Shown: positions 47,104 through 56,886, counted from the first letter of the stretch. The stretch is 64,000 bases of DNA from Alteromonas stellipolaris (GCF_001562115.1 NZ_CP013926.1:4216001-4280000), one strand, 5' to 3'. Notes: a model not told the origin generated them from the letters alone. Numbers and translations: made by a program.

Positions 47104-47661
47104 TTAAGATTTTTTTGTATAAGCCGCAATAATGACAATGCGGGTACCATTCACTTTACCTTCAATATGCAAAGGATTATCGCTTAGGCTGATGCCTCTT
47201 ACCGGCGTACCGCGTTTAGCCGTAAAGTTAGCTCCCTTAACGGTAAGGTCTTTAACAAGGTGTACATTATCGCCAGCTTGCAGAGCAGTACCGTTACAAT
47301 CAAGCGTCGCTTCTCGCTCGATAAGCCCCGCTTCAGCCCATTGTTTTACATCGTCTTCTAAATAAGCCATGTCTAACAAATCTTGTGCCCAGCTTTCGCC
47401 GCTTATTTTGTTAAGCATACGGTAAGCAACCACTTGAACTGCGGGTGTAGGTGACCACATGGCGTCATTAAGACAACGCCAGTGGTTGGTGTCTATATCG
47501 GCTTCACTGTTAAGTTGCATGCGGCAGGTTTGGCAGGTAAGTACCGCGCAGCCAGCAGTTTCATCTGGCGACTCGGGTACCATATAAACGTCTAAATTTT
47601 CGGTGTTCTTACACAACTCGCAAGCGTTATCCGCTCGATTGAAAACAGCTTCTTGAAGCAC
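47104..47661 (-). CDS. PhnA/YjdM-family zinc-ribbon protein
   Basis: I place the start at GTG 47661 (LQEAVFNRADNACELC), with GGGA upstream; the frame is open to a TTG at 47703, so the start is uncertain. Near the N-terminus CELC and a second pair CQTC form the zinc ribbon. The C-terminal PhnA domain (DCNGTALQAGDNVHLVKDL; KRGTPVRGISL) ends IIAAYTKKS. Despite the name, the family is not shown to cleave phosphonates. The middle region is longer than in E. coli YjdM (about 110 residues). Confidence 0.85.
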   Translation of the reverse strand: MLQEAVFNRADNACELCKNTENLDVYMVPESPDETAGCAVLTCQTCRMQLNSEADIDTNHWRCLNDAMWSPTPAVQVVAYRMLNKISGESWAQDLLDMAYLEDDVKQWAEAGLIEREATLDCNGTALQAGDNVHLVKDLTVKGANFTAKRGTPVRGISLSDNPLHIEGKVNGTRIVIIAAYTKKS

Positions 47662-47744
47662 AGCAAATGTCCCTACAATATTTTGCCGCAAAGTATACCA
47701 CAATTCGGCTCAATAGGGGCTGGCAAAACGCCTGCTAATCACTG

Positions 47745-48323
47745 TCAAGGCGTGTCGTGAGAGACCCAAATCAATTTACTGGTATCGTAGCCGCTCTGTG
47801 TCGCTTGGGCTAAAAGGGCGTCAATAGTGTCTTGAGGTAACGTTTTTTCTCTGGCTAGAATCCACAGGTACTCTCTATCAGGCCCTGTTATCATGGCATA
47901 TTGATAATCTTCTTTATCTAATGCCATCACGACATAACTGGCATAAAAAGGGCCAAAAAATGATACTTTTAAGTGCGCGGTATCGTCACTCGATACAAAA
48001 TAGGCTTTCCCTTCGGCTTCATCCCACTTTGCCTCTTCTTGAGAATAACCTCGGTTGATAACCTTTACGCCCCCATCGTCGCGCATAGAGTAAGTGGCCG
48101 TAACATTAGATAACCCCTCTTCAAAACTGTGATCGTAGCGCGCTACTTCGTACCACTGACCTAAATAGCGGTCTAGCTCAAACCCTTCCACCGGCGTAAC
48201 GCCATCTGGCACTGATGTACATCCAACTAAGGTAAATAACATGGTTGCACAAAACCATTTTTTACTATGCTGGCTAAACAATCGGTGGAAAATACCTTCA
48301 TACGTATTCAATGTGTTAAACAT
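47745..48323 (-). CDS. blc: Lipocalin-family lipoprotein (Blc-like)
   Basis: The 192-residue protein has a lipobox LVGC near residue 35 and the lipocalin signature LDRYLGQWYEVARYD with GxW. Beta-strands follow (GKAYFVSSDD; VSFFGPFYASYVVMALD) and the conserved YLWILARE. Bacterial lipocalins bind fatty acids or lysophospholipids at the outer membrane. AGGGGA 9 bases upstream supports the start; a later Met at residue 28 is an alternative. Confidence 0.9.
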   Translation of the reverse strand: MFNTLNTYEGIFHRLFSQHSKKWFCATMLFTLVGCTSVPDGVTPVEGFELDRYLGQWYEVARYDHSFEEGLSNVTATYSMRDDGGVKVINRGYSQEEAKWDEAEGKAYFVSSDDTAHLKVSFFGPFYASYVVMALDKEDYQYAMITGPDREYLWILAREKTLPQDTIDALLAQATQSGYDTSKLIWVSHDTP

Positions 48324-48421
48324 CGACTAATCCCCTAGCTTCATCTATATATGGCTTACTTTAACAAAATAGCACGTTATTGTGGCTGCCAACGCAGTTG
48401 CATATTTATTTGGAGTATAAG

Positions 48422-49372
48422 ATGCAAAACTATTTCCCAGACGCAAGCAGACTTGTTTATGGCTGCATGGGCCTTGGTGGTGGCTGGAACAACGAACCAG
48501 CAGCAAAAGAACATGTGTTACAAGCACACCAGTTAATAGAACAAGCATTGGCTCTTGATATTAATGTGTTCGATCATGCAGACATCTATACCTTTGGCAA
48601 AGCTGAAACCGTATTTGGCAAGGTTTTAAAAGAAAACCCTTCTTTAAAAGAACGTATGATTCTGCAGTCTAAATGTGCGATACGGTTCGAAGATGATTTA
48701 GGACCAAAGCGCTACGATTTCTCAGCAAAATGGATTGAATCTTCGGTAGAAGGGATCTTGCAGCGTTTGAACATAGAGCAACTTGATATTTTACTGCTTC
48801 ATCGCCCCGATCCATTAATGGAACTGGATGAAGTTGCTACCACGCTCTCTTCCTTACAACAACAAGGGAAGATAAAGCACGTTGGCGTATCAAACATGCA
48901 TGGGCATCAAATGGCGTACCTACAATCGGCGCTTTCAAGCCCAATTGTAGCGAACCAATTGGAAATGAGCTTAGCGTTTCGAGACTGGCTAGAAGACGGC
49001 GTTACCACTAATAGCCCAGCAAACCGTAACTCTGGCTATGCACCAGGCACCCTTGAATATTGCATGATGAACAAGGTGCAACTGCAGGCTTGGGCTAGCT
49101 TGGCACAAGGTAAATATACTGGCGCCAGTACCCACAACGAAGCGGATGCCGCCACTGCGGCGCTAGTGAATTCTCTGGCCGCTGAATACGAGACTAGCCC
49201 TGAAGCTATCGTATTAGCGTGGTTAATGCGCCATCCTGCCAATATTCAGCCGGTACTAGGTACAACCAATATCGAGCGTATAAAAGCTTGCCATAAATCG
49301 ATGGATGTCCAACTGACTCGCGAACATTGGTACTTATTATTAGAAACTGCTCGTGGCCAGGAAATGCCATAA
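48422..49372 (+). CDS. Aldo/keto reductase (YdhF-like)
   Basis: The start at 48422 follows GGAG by 7 bases and yields 316 residues. The (beta/alpha)8 motifs are VFDHADIYTFGKAE (Asp and Tyr of the tetrad), QSKCAIR (Lys) and ILLLHRPDPL (His). The C-terminal region QPVLGTTNIERI binds NADP phosphate. Physiological substrate unknown. Confidence 0.92.
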   Translation: MQNYFPDASRLVYGCMGLGGGWNNEPAAKEHVLQAHQLIEQALALDINVFDHADIYTFGKAETVFGKVLKENPSLKERMILQSKCAIRFEDDLGPKRYDFSAKWIESSVEGILQRLNIEQLDILLLHRPDPLMELDEVATTLSSLQQQGKIKHVGVSNMHGHQMAYLQSALSSPIVANQLEMSLAFRDWLEDGVTTNSPANRNSGYAPGTLEYCMMNKVQLQAWASLAQGKYTGASTHNEADAATAALVNSLAAEYETSPEAIVLAWLMRHPANIQPVLGTTNIERIKACHKSMDVQLTREHWYLLLETARGQEMP

Positions 49373-49421
49373 GGCAGGGTGTGTGTCACACTCTGGTTTC
49401 ATGTTTTAACGGAGCTTATTT

Positions 49422-49805
49422 ATGCTAAAAGGAATTCATCACGTTGCATTAATTTGTAGCGACTACCCTGTTTCTAAACGCTTTTATACTGAGATTCTTG
49501 GCCTTAGCGTTATTGCAGAAAATTACCGCGAAGCAAGAGAGTCATACAAGTGTGATTTAGCATTACCTGATGGCGGACAACTCGAACTATTTTCGTTTCC
49601 GGGTGCGCCAGCTAGGCCTTCAAGGCCAGAGGCTCAAGGCTTGCGCCACTTGGCGTTTAGAGTAGATGATATTAATGAGGTGATTGCACATTTAACCATA
49701 AATAAAGTGGAGTGCGAGCCCATTCGTGTAGATGAATACACGGGCAAACGGTTTACCTTTTTCGCCGACCCTGACGGGTTGCCGCTTGAACTCTATGAAA
49801 TGTAA
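49422..49805 (+). CDS. gloA2: VOC-family protein, GloA2/YaeR
   Basis: The 127-residue protein starts MLKGIHHVALICSDYPVS and contains YREARESYKCDLALPDG, PEAQGLRHLAFRVDDI and RFTFFADPDGLPLELYEM, matching E. coli YaeR almost throughout. It is a vicinal-oxygen-chelate metalloprotein of uncertain activity. A strong terminator follows. Confidence 0.93.
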   Translation: MLKGIHHVALICSDYPVSKRFYTEILGLSVIAENYREARESYKCDLALPDGGQLELFSFPGAPARPSRPEAQGLRHLAFRVDDINEVIAHLTINKVECEPIRVDEYTGKRFTFFADPDGLPLELYEM

Positions 49806-49869
49806 CCTTGAATAAACCGCTTGTATGAGCAGTCTTGATAAAAAGTACTTGTTGACTCTTCTGATAAAC

Positions 49870-49893
49870 AAGCAGGCTTGGCCTGCTTTTTTT
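49870..49893 (+). terminator. Rho-independent terminator after gloA2
   Basis: AAGCAGGC / GCCTGCTT with a TTG loop, then seven T in total. Confidence 0.92.
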
Positions 49894-50000
49894 CCAACTA
49901 TATGCAGCTAATATCTAAGGGGTTTCAGTGCGCCCCAAACCATAAACGCAGAACGACTAAATAGATAAGTAGATTCCTTAACAAACCTAAACTACAATAC

Positions 50001-50018
50001 AACTTAATCGATTAAGTT
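50001..50018. promoter_or_regulatory. Perfect 18-bp palindrome upstream of amylosucrase
   Basis: AACTTAATCGATTAAGTT is its own reverse complement, with a central CG like LacI-family operators. It lies 89 bases before the start at 50107, near the likely promoter. A similar half, AGATTAATCGATTT, occurs at about 52199. The regulator is not in the window. The rest of 49894-50106 shows nothing further. Confidence 0.65.
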
Positions 50019-50106
50019 TGCCGTGATAAATTTCGCTTAAGCCACCGAAAACCATATTGAGTTTACGTTGCCACGCTTTTTTTTCAGGTAGTTTAAAGGT
50101 AATAAA

Positions 50107-52068
50107 ATGGAACAAGCTATGAACTATGCCGCTGATAGTAACGTTTGCCTAGACCGAATTATGGCAAACACTGATTTATCCATGCTAACTAAAAAAGATG
50201 CCGCCCTATTTACTCGCCGAGTTAACGCGCATTTTGGCGACTTATTCGATAAATACACCACTATTTATGGCCACCAGTTCGACTGTTACTTTCATCTTCA
50301 ACAGCTTATCAATGTGCTGCGCGATGGCGTTAAAAACCGTAAACCTGCGCTGAAAAAATTAGATAATCTTCGACTTAAATCTCCTAACTGGTACAAAGAT
50401 GAAAACCAAGTAGGTATGGCGCTGTACGTAGACCTCGCTGGCCCAACCCTCAAAGATTTGCACACGCGTATTCCTTATTACAAAGCGCTGGGGATAACTT
50501 ATCTACACCTAATGCCACTTTATGATTCACCTAAAGGAGACAGCGACGGCGGTTATGCTGTATCTGATTATCGCAAAGTAAACCCCAGCTTAGGCACCAT
50601 GTCAGAGCTTGAATCGTTAGCGACCGCACTACAAAAAGAGGGCATAAACCTCGTTCTCGATTTTGTGTTTAACCATACATCAGACGAGCATCACTGGGCG
50701 AAAGAAGCATTAGCGGGAAACAAACAATTTCAAAACTACTATTACTTGTTCAACGATCGCACGGTGCCAGATCAGTTCGAGCATACGCTTCGAGAAATAT
50801 TTCCTCAGGTAAGGCGCGGAAGCTTTACTTTTAATGAACACATGCAGAAGTGGGTATGGACAACATTCAATAGCTTTCAGTGGGATTTAAATTACAGCAA
50901 CCCCGAGGTATTCAATGCCATTACCGGTGAAATGCTGTTTCTCGCCAATATTGGTTGTGCAGCACTGCGACTGGATGCCCTAGCCTTCATCTGGAAAGAA
51001 ATGGGAACCGACTGTGAGAACCAAGAGAAAGCCCATCTACTTATTCAAGCCTTTAATACCTGCTTACAGATTGTTGCGCCAGCGGTGGTTTTTAAGTCTG
51101 AGGCGATTGTTCACCCTGACGAGGTGATTAAGTACATTGGTAAAAACGAATGCCAGCTTTCCTATAACCCGCTATTAATGGCCTTATTGTGGAACAGCTT
51201 GGCTACCCGTAAAACACGTCTGTTAACGCGCTCAATGCAAAAAAGTTTTTCGATTAGCGATGAGTGCACTTGGGTTAACTATGTGCGTTGTCATGATGAT
51301 ATTGGATGGACGTTTGACGATAATATTGCCAACGAGCTTGGGATTAATCCCCAAGATCACCGTTTTTTCTTAAATCAATTTTTTACGGGCAGATTTGAAG
51401 GCAGCTTTGCTAATGGTGTGCCATTCGCTGAAAACCCATCGAACGGCGATTGCCGTGTATGTGGCTCACTGGCTTCACTTTGCGGCTTAGAAGGTGCGCT
51501 TGATACCAATGACCAGCAAGGCATTGAAGATGCTATTAACCGCATGCTGCTTATGTACGGTATTACCTTTAGTATCGGCGGCATTCCTTTGCTGTATTCA
51601 AGTGATGAACTCGCTAAATTAAATGACTATGATTATTTGAATGACCCATCGAAGCGCCACGATGACAGATGGGTTAATAGGATTGCTGTTACCCAAGAAG
51701 ATACTGAACTTGCGCTTTCTGAGCCAAGCAGTCAGCTAACGGCTGAACAAGATGCTAGCTTGCAAGTATTTCGAGGCTTGCAAAACATGTTAGCGATAAG
51801 ACGCAATAACCCTATATTTGGGGCATCACGTACCACCATTTTAGACACCGACAATCAACATTGCTTCGCTTATGTAAGAGAAAACGATTCGGGTGAAAAG
51901 CTGTTGGCGATTTGTAATTTCAGCGAAGAAACCCAGCAAATTAACGGTAACTTACTCGGCGCGCTTGGACACACCCCCTCTATCGACTTACTTACCGGTA
52001 ACACACTGAACGACAACAACACAGCAATCTTGCTTGCTCCCTTTCAGCAGTATTGGCTGAAGCAATAA
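50107..52068 (+). CDS. Amylosucrase-like GH13 glucosyltransferase
   Basis: The 653-residue protein has an all-helical N-terminal domain (about 1-110) before the GH13 barrel, as in amylosucrases. Motifs are DFVFNHTSDEHHW, ALRLDALAFIWK (nucleophile Asp), FKSEAIVHPDEV (acid/base Glu) and VRCHDDIGWTF (third Asp). LSSDELAKLNDY-like residues near 1500 bases in and a C-terminal beta domain (SIDLLTGNTL) complete it. It would build glucan from sucrose or phosphorolyse it. No sucrose transporter or kinase is adjacent; hydrolase versus transferase activity is unresolved. Confidence 0.88.
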   Translation: MEQAMNYAADSNVCLDRIMANTDLSMLTKKDAALFTRRVNAHFGDLFDKYTTIYGHQFDCYFHLQQLINVLRDGVKNRKPALKKLDNLRLKSPNWYKDENQVGMALYVDLAGPTLKDLHTRIPYYKALGITYLHLMPLYDSPKGDSDGGYAVSDYRKVNPSLGTMSELESLATALQKEGINLVLDFVFNHTSDEHHWAKEALAGNKQFQNYYYLFNDRTVPDQFEHTLREIFPQVRRGSFTFNEHMQKWVWTTFNSFQWDLNYSNPEVFNAITGEMLFLANIGCAALRLDALAFIWKEMGTDCENQEKAHLLIQAFNTCLQIVAPAVVFKSEAIVHPDEVIKYIGKNECQLSYNPLLMALLWNSLATRKTRLLTRSMQKSFSISDECTWVNYVRCHDDIGWTFDDNIANELGINPQDHRFFLNQFFTGRFEGSFANGVPFAENPSNGDCRVCGSLASLCGLEGALDTNDQQGIEDAINRMLLMYGITFSIGGIPLLYSSDELAKLNDYDYLNDPSKRHDDRWVNRIAVTQEDTELALSEPSSQLTAEQDASLQVFRGLQNMLAIRRNNPIFGASRTTILDTDNQHCFAYVRENDSGEKLLAICNFSEETQQINGNLLGALGHTPSIDLLTGNTLNDNNTAILLAPFQQYWLKQ

Positions 52069-52318
52069 CATTGCTTTTATCCCCTATTCTTTTCGGCGGT
52101 AAGTTATAGGGCGATTATTTTTTGTTACTCCGCCGCAACTTAGCGGGATTTTAGCGTATTCCACAGGTAATCCATCAATTTGCGACTATACTTCAGTCAG
52201 ATTAATCGATTTGCCAAAACTCATCGTATTAATTCGTGATGAGACTCAGTCTTTCACCACCGAAGCTTAAAATACGCAGTCACCATATGGATATGGGTGA
52301 AGCTTAAAAGGACAATAC

Positions 52319-52528
52319 ATGAAGACCGAAACAACCTTAGAATACATGTGCCCATACTGCGGCGCTTTCAACGAATTTTCTGAACACACCATTCGCGATA
52401 TGTATCAAGAGCAGGTTGAAACTTGCGGATGTTGCAAAAAGAATTTAAGCCTTACCGCAGCTAATGGTGTCGAAGGTCGTATCAACCTCATCATCAGCGA
52501 ATTAGAAACCGAATTCCATTCAAAATAA
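52319..52528 (+). CDS. Small CPXCG-type cysteine-rich zinc-ribbon protein
   Basis: The 69-residue protein has two Cys pairs, CPYC at residues 11-14 and CGCC near 36-39, which should bind zinc, followed by a helix (GRINLIISELETEF). AAAGGACA lies just upstream. The family is widespread in gammaproteobacteria and has no known function. A terminator overlaps the end of the gene. Confidence 0.88.
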   Translation: MKTETTLEYMCPYCGAFNEFSEHTIRDMYQEQVETCGCCKKNLSLTAANGVEGRINLIISELETEFHSK

Positions 52529-52529
52529 A

Positions 52530-52553
52530 AAAACCGCTTCAAAAGCGGTTTTT
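52530..52553 (+). terminator. Terminator after the CPXCG gene
   Basis: AAAACCGCTT / AAGCGGTTTT with loop CAA, then one more T. A-runs upstream allow use from the folE side too. Confidence 0.9.
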
Positions 52554-52589
52554 AGTGTTTGCCACAGTCGTTAGCATTTTTAGACACAA

Positions 52590-53273
52590 CTAACTAAAAA
52601 ATGCTCTTCGTAATTCTACATCGGACAAAAATTTGCCCCCTAAGGCAGACGTTTTGGTGTACGAGTTGGTATCCCGTATTCCCCTGGCTTTCACACAATA
52701 ATGGGTAGCATTAATGCTTACTGCAACGTCATCAGTAGAGGCTAGTGTCTGGATGGCGACAAGCACTTGCTGCGTTAATCGCTCTTGTACTTGAGGGCGC
52801 TGTGCAAAGAAACTAACCAATCGATTTAATTTCGATAAACCGATAATAGTATCTTTGGGAATGTAAGACACGGTAGCGAGTCCGTCGATAGTCACAAAGT
52901 GATGCTCGCATGTGCTCGTTAAACTAATATCGGACACTTGAACAGGCTGATCAAGACGCATCTTATTTTCAATTTGGGTTATTTTGGGGAAGTTTCGGTA
53001 ATCTAAACCACCAAACACTTCGTTCACGTACATCTTTGCAATACGGGTAGGCGTGTCGTGCAAACTATCATCGGTAAGATCGAGCCCAAGCGTATTCATC
53101 ACATCACGCATTGCGATTTCAATCTTCTGACGCTTTTGTTCATCAGACAAACCATTCGCCACCATCGGTGTCTCCAGCCCTTTTTCTTCAAGCGCTGCTC
53201 TAACACGTTGTGCCGATTCAGAAATTGATGGCTCTAGTGCATCACGCACAATTACCGCTTCTTTTGCTAACAT
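52590..53273 (-). CDS. folE: GTP cyclohydrolase I
   Basis: The start at 53273 ([15 protein letters not shown]) follows AGGG and gives 227 residues, near the E. coli length. Zinc ligands are in [12 protein letters not shown] and HYCVKARGI; the GTP site includes [17 protein letters not shown]. It makes dihydroneopterin triphosphate, the first step to folate. The frame is open to 53312 but that extension lacks family similarity. Confidence 0.96.
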   Translation of the reverse strand: MLAKEAVIVRDALEPSISESAQRVRAALEEKGLETPMVANGLSDEQKRQKIEIAMRDVMNTLGLDLTDDSLHDTPTRIAKMYVNEVFGGLDYRNFPKITQIENKMRLDQPVQVSDISLTSTCEHHFVTIDGLATVSYIPKDTIIGLSKLNRLVSFFAQRPQVQERLTQQVLVAIQTLASTDDVAVSINATHYCVKARGIRDTNSYTKTSALGGKFLSDVELRRAFFS

Positions 53274-53693
53274 TAACCCTATCCGTAAATACTTCTTTAC
53301 CCTTAAACGCAATCAACACGACTAAGGCTAACTTGATACCAAGATGCAAATGACAATACCGCCTGAAAGCCAACGCAAGACTATTGAATAGCATGATTAC
53401 GGCCAAGGCATACAACCACGCTTTGGCAAAGGTTTGGCGACGTCTAACGGTCACATTTTAGCATTCTAGCGGCTATTGATCGAGCAAATGCTGAGATTAG
53501 CCTAATCTGAAAATGCTATTAAAGGCGTGTTTTATTGTTATTGAGATAAAACGGCGTTTAAACGGGAATGAGATCAAAAAACAAACGACTAAAATTAGCC
53601 ACTAGCAATGGTAGCGCAGCTCAAGTCACTCAAATAGCGCTTCGCTTAGTAAAAACAAAGCGCTATGAAAAGCAAATTACGTATTAGTAAATA
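53274..53693. other. Intergenic region between folE and the DUF799 lipoprotein gene
   Basis: A 420-base stretch. On the minus strand a GTG-started 70-codon frame (53242-53454) has some hydrophobic residues but no ribosome site and overlaps folE; I do not call it. A 9-bp stem ATAGCGCTT / AAGCGCTAT (about 53634-53664) follows the DUF799 stop without a T-run and could be a weak terminator. Confidence 0.45.
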
Positions 53694-54371
53694 TTAGTTG
53701 GCGCTTTCACTTGGGGTAGGTTGCCCATACTTCGGCGAGCGAGGACCGTACAATAACCCGTTATGACTTTCTGCCGACAACAAGCGGTTTGATGTTAAAG
53801 CTGCGATATCAAAACCTCTATCCGTTACTGTTTCGAATATTTGACTAACCGCGGCTTGCACTAACATCCCAACTAGCCCTCCAGCATTGCTGTTCTGGGT
53901 TTCTGCCGATGAAGCAGTTGCCATACCTTCCCACAGCACAGTATTGCCTTTCAAATCCACTAACGACGCAGAGACTGTCACTCTTGTTTCGCTCGAAATA
54001 ACAACATAGCTAGTACCATAGTCTGTGATCGTGACATAAAGTGCGGTATCAGCACCAAATATTTCATGCAATTTAGTGGTAGGAACTGCGTGAATATCCT
54101 CTGCTACCGTAAGCCCATTATTTTTAAATGTCTGATCTACTACAGCCACAGGGAAAACATAAAAGCCAGACTCTGCGATTGGTCGACCGAGTTGAGACAT
54201 TACGCTGTAAGGTGCAATAATTTCTGGTGTATTGTTAATGGGAGGTAATACCACCACTGACGCTGGGGACGCATTCTTAAATGCCGTGTAATCGTATGCG
54301 GGTGGGGCGCTGACACAGGCTGATAATAAACCTATCGCCATCAATGAAGCCGCTAATTTAAATATATTCAT
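53694..54371 (-). CDS. DUF799 (GNA1162-family) lipoprotein
   Basis: The start at 54371 follows AAGGAG and gives 225 residues with signal and lipobox (LMAIGLLSAC). Core segments are VVVLPPINNTPEI, YSVMSQLGRPIAESGFYVFPV and ADTALYVTITDYGT, the GNA1162 pattern. It is the last gene of a three-lipoprotein operon, 4 bases after DUF4810. The conserved trio is proposed to form an outer-membrane-associated complex; function not known. Confidence 0.9.
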   Translation of the reverse strand: MNIFKLAASLMAIGLLSACVSAPPAYDYTAFKNASPASVVVLPPINNTPEIIAPYSVMSQLGRPIAESGFYVFPVAVVDQTFKNNGLTVAEDIHAVPTTKLHEIFGADTALYVTITDYGTSYVVISSETRVTVSASLVDLKGNTVLWEGMATASSAETQNSNAGGLVGMLVQAAVSQIFETVTDRGFDIAALTSNRLLSAESHNGLLYGPRSPKYGQPTPSESAN

Positions 54372-54375
54372 CTTA

Positions 54376-54726
54376 CTAGGCTCCTTTAGCGTTAGCGGCA
54401 TTTAACAAAAAGTCGATATATTGCGCCGACTCTGGAAATAACGCCTTTTCTTGTTCAAAATGCAGTGTTCCTCTATCCCCATTACCGCTTTCAAAATACA
54501 ACATCCCCAAATGTGCATGAATACCTGGAGCAATGGCTTTATCTTGCGCAGCCGCCTGCTCAATAGCTTGTTGTAGCACCGTAATCTGCGCTTCTAACGA
54601 AACATCTTCAGATTTAAAGTAACTATAAACTGCGCTGTTATATTCGCCATAATAATAAAGCGGTTCGGTGGTTTTACAGCCGACTATCCCTAGAACAAGT
54701 AAGGTTGTTAGTATTATTTTTTTCAT
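54376..54726 (-). CDS. DUF4810 lipoprotein
   Basis: The 116-residue protein has a short signal and lipobox (LLVLGIVGC) and the DUF4810 start LYYYGEYNSAVYSYFK, then helical repeats (PGIHAHLGMLYFESGNGDRG). It lies between CsgG-like and DUF799 genes in a conserved operon, 28 bases after the first. Confidence 0.9.
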   Translation of the reverse strand: MKKIILTTLLVLGIVGCKTTEPLYYYGEYNSAVYSYFKSEDVSLEAQITVLQQAIEQAAAQDKAIAPGIHAHLGMLYFESGNGDRGTLHFEQEKALFPESAQYIDFLLNAANAKGA

Positions 54727-54754
54727 TATTTTTACTCACGACTTTTCGATTGTT

Positions 54755-55435
54755 TTAAATTGCCCAAGCACCAGACTCTAAGCCTTCAACTAAATTGTTC
54801 ACTACTTCACGAATGGCTAAATCAAGCACCTTTCCATTAAGTGTTGCATCGTAGCTAGCGGTACTACCAAACCCAATAACTTCACGCTCAGACAAGCTAT
54901 ATTCGCCAGCTCCTGCTACTGAATAAACCACTTCAGATGTAGTGACATCTACTACATTAAGAGTGACTTTTGCATAAGCAATTTGAGATTTCCCTTTACC
55001 TAGAAGACCAAATAATTGCTTATCACCGATGGCTTTACGTCCAAATTCGGTAACATCACCTGTTACGACGAATCGTGCGCCAGCTATCGATTGCGTAGTA
55101 CCTGAGCGAGATGCTTCTGTCGCGAGCAAATCCATATTGTCGCGATCGAGTACACTAAACCGATTTGTTTGCTGCAAATGGCCCATTAGGGTGGTTTTTG
55201 CTTGATTACCTAGGCGATCTTGACCGTTTGAAAAAATGCCATTCTGAAAGCTAGAGCGGTTTACAAATTGCCCCACAACCAGCTTACTTTTTGTGCCCGT
55301 ATACTGAGAGTTGAAGCTTTCCACTTTTGGGGTTTCAACCACTTTTGAAGAAGTACTAGCGCAACCAGAAACTGCGGTAATAGCGACAACGGCTAAGGTA
55401 AGAGACTTAATACTCATTAATTTTTGAAATTGCAT
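54755..55435 (-). CDS. CsgG/HfaB-family lipoprotein
   Basis: The start at 55435 (MQFQKLMSIK) follows AAAGGATG and leads to a lipobox (AITAVSGC), giving 226 residues. CsgG-type segments are SKLVVGQFVNRSSFQNG, FSVLDRDNMDLLATE, GARFVVTGDVTEFG and AYAKVTLNVVDVTT. CsgG forms the curli secretion pore, but no curlin genes are present; with DUF4810 and DUF799 partners this is the non-curli class. Confidence 0.9.
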   Translation of the reverse strand: MQFQKLMSIKSLTLAVVAITAVSGCASTSSKVVETPKVESFNSQYTGTKSKLVVGQFVNRSSFQNGIFSNGQDRLGNQAKTTLMGHLQQTNRFSVLDRDNMDLLATEASRSGTTQSIAGARFVVTGDVTEFGRKAIGDKQLFGLLGKGKSQIAYAKVTLNVVDVTTSEVVYSVAGAGEYSLSEREVIGFGSTASYDATLNGKVLDLAIREVVNNLVEGLESGAWAI

Positions 55436-55760
55436 ATCACATCCTTTTTTATTAATTTCACATTGGTGGAATTCACATTTCCTGAAAGCCAAACACACCC
55501 AACGCGTTATCGCGCATTTATAGCAGCCTCTGATAAAAGTGCCAATTAAAATAGGAGGCCTAATTCGTCACCGATTAAAGTCACAAACCTAATTGTCGAA
55601 TTAGAGGCTAGAGTTACTAGGAAGCTCGCCTTTTAAAGTGAGCAAATCTAGGCTTCCAATAGGCAGCAAAAGAATTGTCACAAAATGTGTCCGTAGAACA
55701 AGTCGCTCTTCTAATTGTGACACTGGTCGTGACAAGAAAAGAATTTCATCAAGTTTGCTA

Positions 55761-55789
55761 TTGGTAGGCATGAGTAGGATAGTTATAAT
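55761..55789 (+). promoter_or_regulatory. Promoter of the agmatine-to-putrescine operon
   Basis: TTGGTA (55761-55766) and a perfect TATAAT (55784-55789) with 17-base spacing lie 32 bases before the aguA start. The rest of 55436-55760 shows no gene that I can support. Confidence 0.75.
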
Positions 55790-55821
55790 CGTCGCTTTAT
55801 TTATTTCTATCGAGAATATAC

Positions 55822-56886
55822 ATGCAAGGTAGTCGTAAGCTGGTTCCTGAATGGGAAACCGTTGATGCTGTGATGCTGGCGTGGCCGCATGCAGAAACCG
55901 ACTGGTCGCCATGGCTAGAAGAAGCCCGTGAAACGTACTTGAACGTCATTGCTGCGGTCAACCGTTATCACGCGGGTGTGATATTGCTGTGCGCCCCTGA
56001 CGATGTTGATGATGTGATATCACGCTTAGGCGATCACGCACGTGTGCTTATCATGCCTGCGTCATATAACGACACTTGGGTGCGTGACTACGGGTTTTTA
56101 ACCTGTCGAGATACCGAAGGCTCTGGCGCGCCAGTAGAGTTTCGTTTCAATGGTTGGGGCGAAAAGTTTGACGCCAGTGAAGACAATATGGCTAACCAAC
56201 GCTACCTTGCCTCGTTATGTAAATTACCCCTTCGAAGTAGCCCAGTCGTTGCTGAAGGCGGCGCGTTAGAAATTGACGACTTTGGCCACTTGCTTAGCAC
56301 CTCTCAATGTTTGTTAAACCCTAAGCGCAACGGTGATATGACCATCGAAGATTACGCTGAAACCTTTAATGACATGTTAGGCTGTAATACGTTTACGGTG
56401 TTAGAACATGGTCATCTTGAAGGTGACGACACTGACGGACATATTGATACGCTTGTGCGTTTCACGCCCAATAAAGGCCTAGTCATTCAAGCGGCTGATA
56501 ATCGAAAAGACGACAGTCATTATGCAGGGCTAAGTGCGCTGTGTGAAGAGTGCGCCACGGCAATGCCTGAGCATGAACAATATCGATTGCCACTGCCACA
56601 CATTGTTAACAACGAGGGCGAGTGTTTACCCGCATCTTATGCCAATTTTTTGATCTGTAACCGTGCGGTGCTCTTACCTATTTATGGGCAACCTGAAGAT
56701 GAAGCGGCAATTACCCAAATGCAGCAAGCTTACCCCGACCATATTATCGAACCTATTGATTGCTCGGTGTTGGTAAAGCAATTTGGCAGTTTGCATTGTA
56801 TTTCAATGCAGGTACCCACAAATACGTTGAAAGAATCTGTTATTTCCACCTTTTCAAAAGGAGTGTCTGTACATGCAACGAACTAA
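55822..56886 (+). CDS. aguA: Agmatine deiminase
   Basis: The 354-residue enzyme converts agmatine to N-carbamoylputrescine. Guanidino-group motifs are NDTWVRDYGFL, VVAEGGALEID, EHGHLEGDDTDGHIDT and the catalytic Cys of SLHCISMQVP. It overlaps aguB by 14 bases, so both are co-translated for putrescine synthesis from arginine. Confidence 0.95.
   Translation: MQGSRKLVPEWETVDAVMLAWPHAETDWSPWLEEARETYLNVIAAVNRYHAGVILLCAPDDVDDVISRLGDHARVLIMPASYNDTWVRDYGFLTCRDTEGSGAPVEFRFNGWGEKFDASEDNMANQRYLASLCKLPLRSSPVVAEGGALEIDDFGHLLSTSQCLLNPKRNGDMTIEDYAETFNDMLGCNTFTVLEHGHLEGDDTDGHIDTLVRFTPNKGLVIQAADNRKDDSHYAGLSALCEECATAMPEHEQYRLPLPHIVNNEGECLPASYANFLICNRAVLLPIYGQPEDEAAITQMQQAYPDHIIEPIDCSVLVKQFGSLHCISMQVPTNTLKESVISTFSKGVSVHATN

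Noticed and set aside
53242..53454. GTG-started 70-codon hydrophobic frame upstream of folE
   Set aside because: Overlaps the folE start, lacks a ribosome site and matches no family I know.
55601..55912. 103-codon minus-strand frame over the aguA promoter
   Set aside because: Overlaps a clear promoter and the aguA start; no features.
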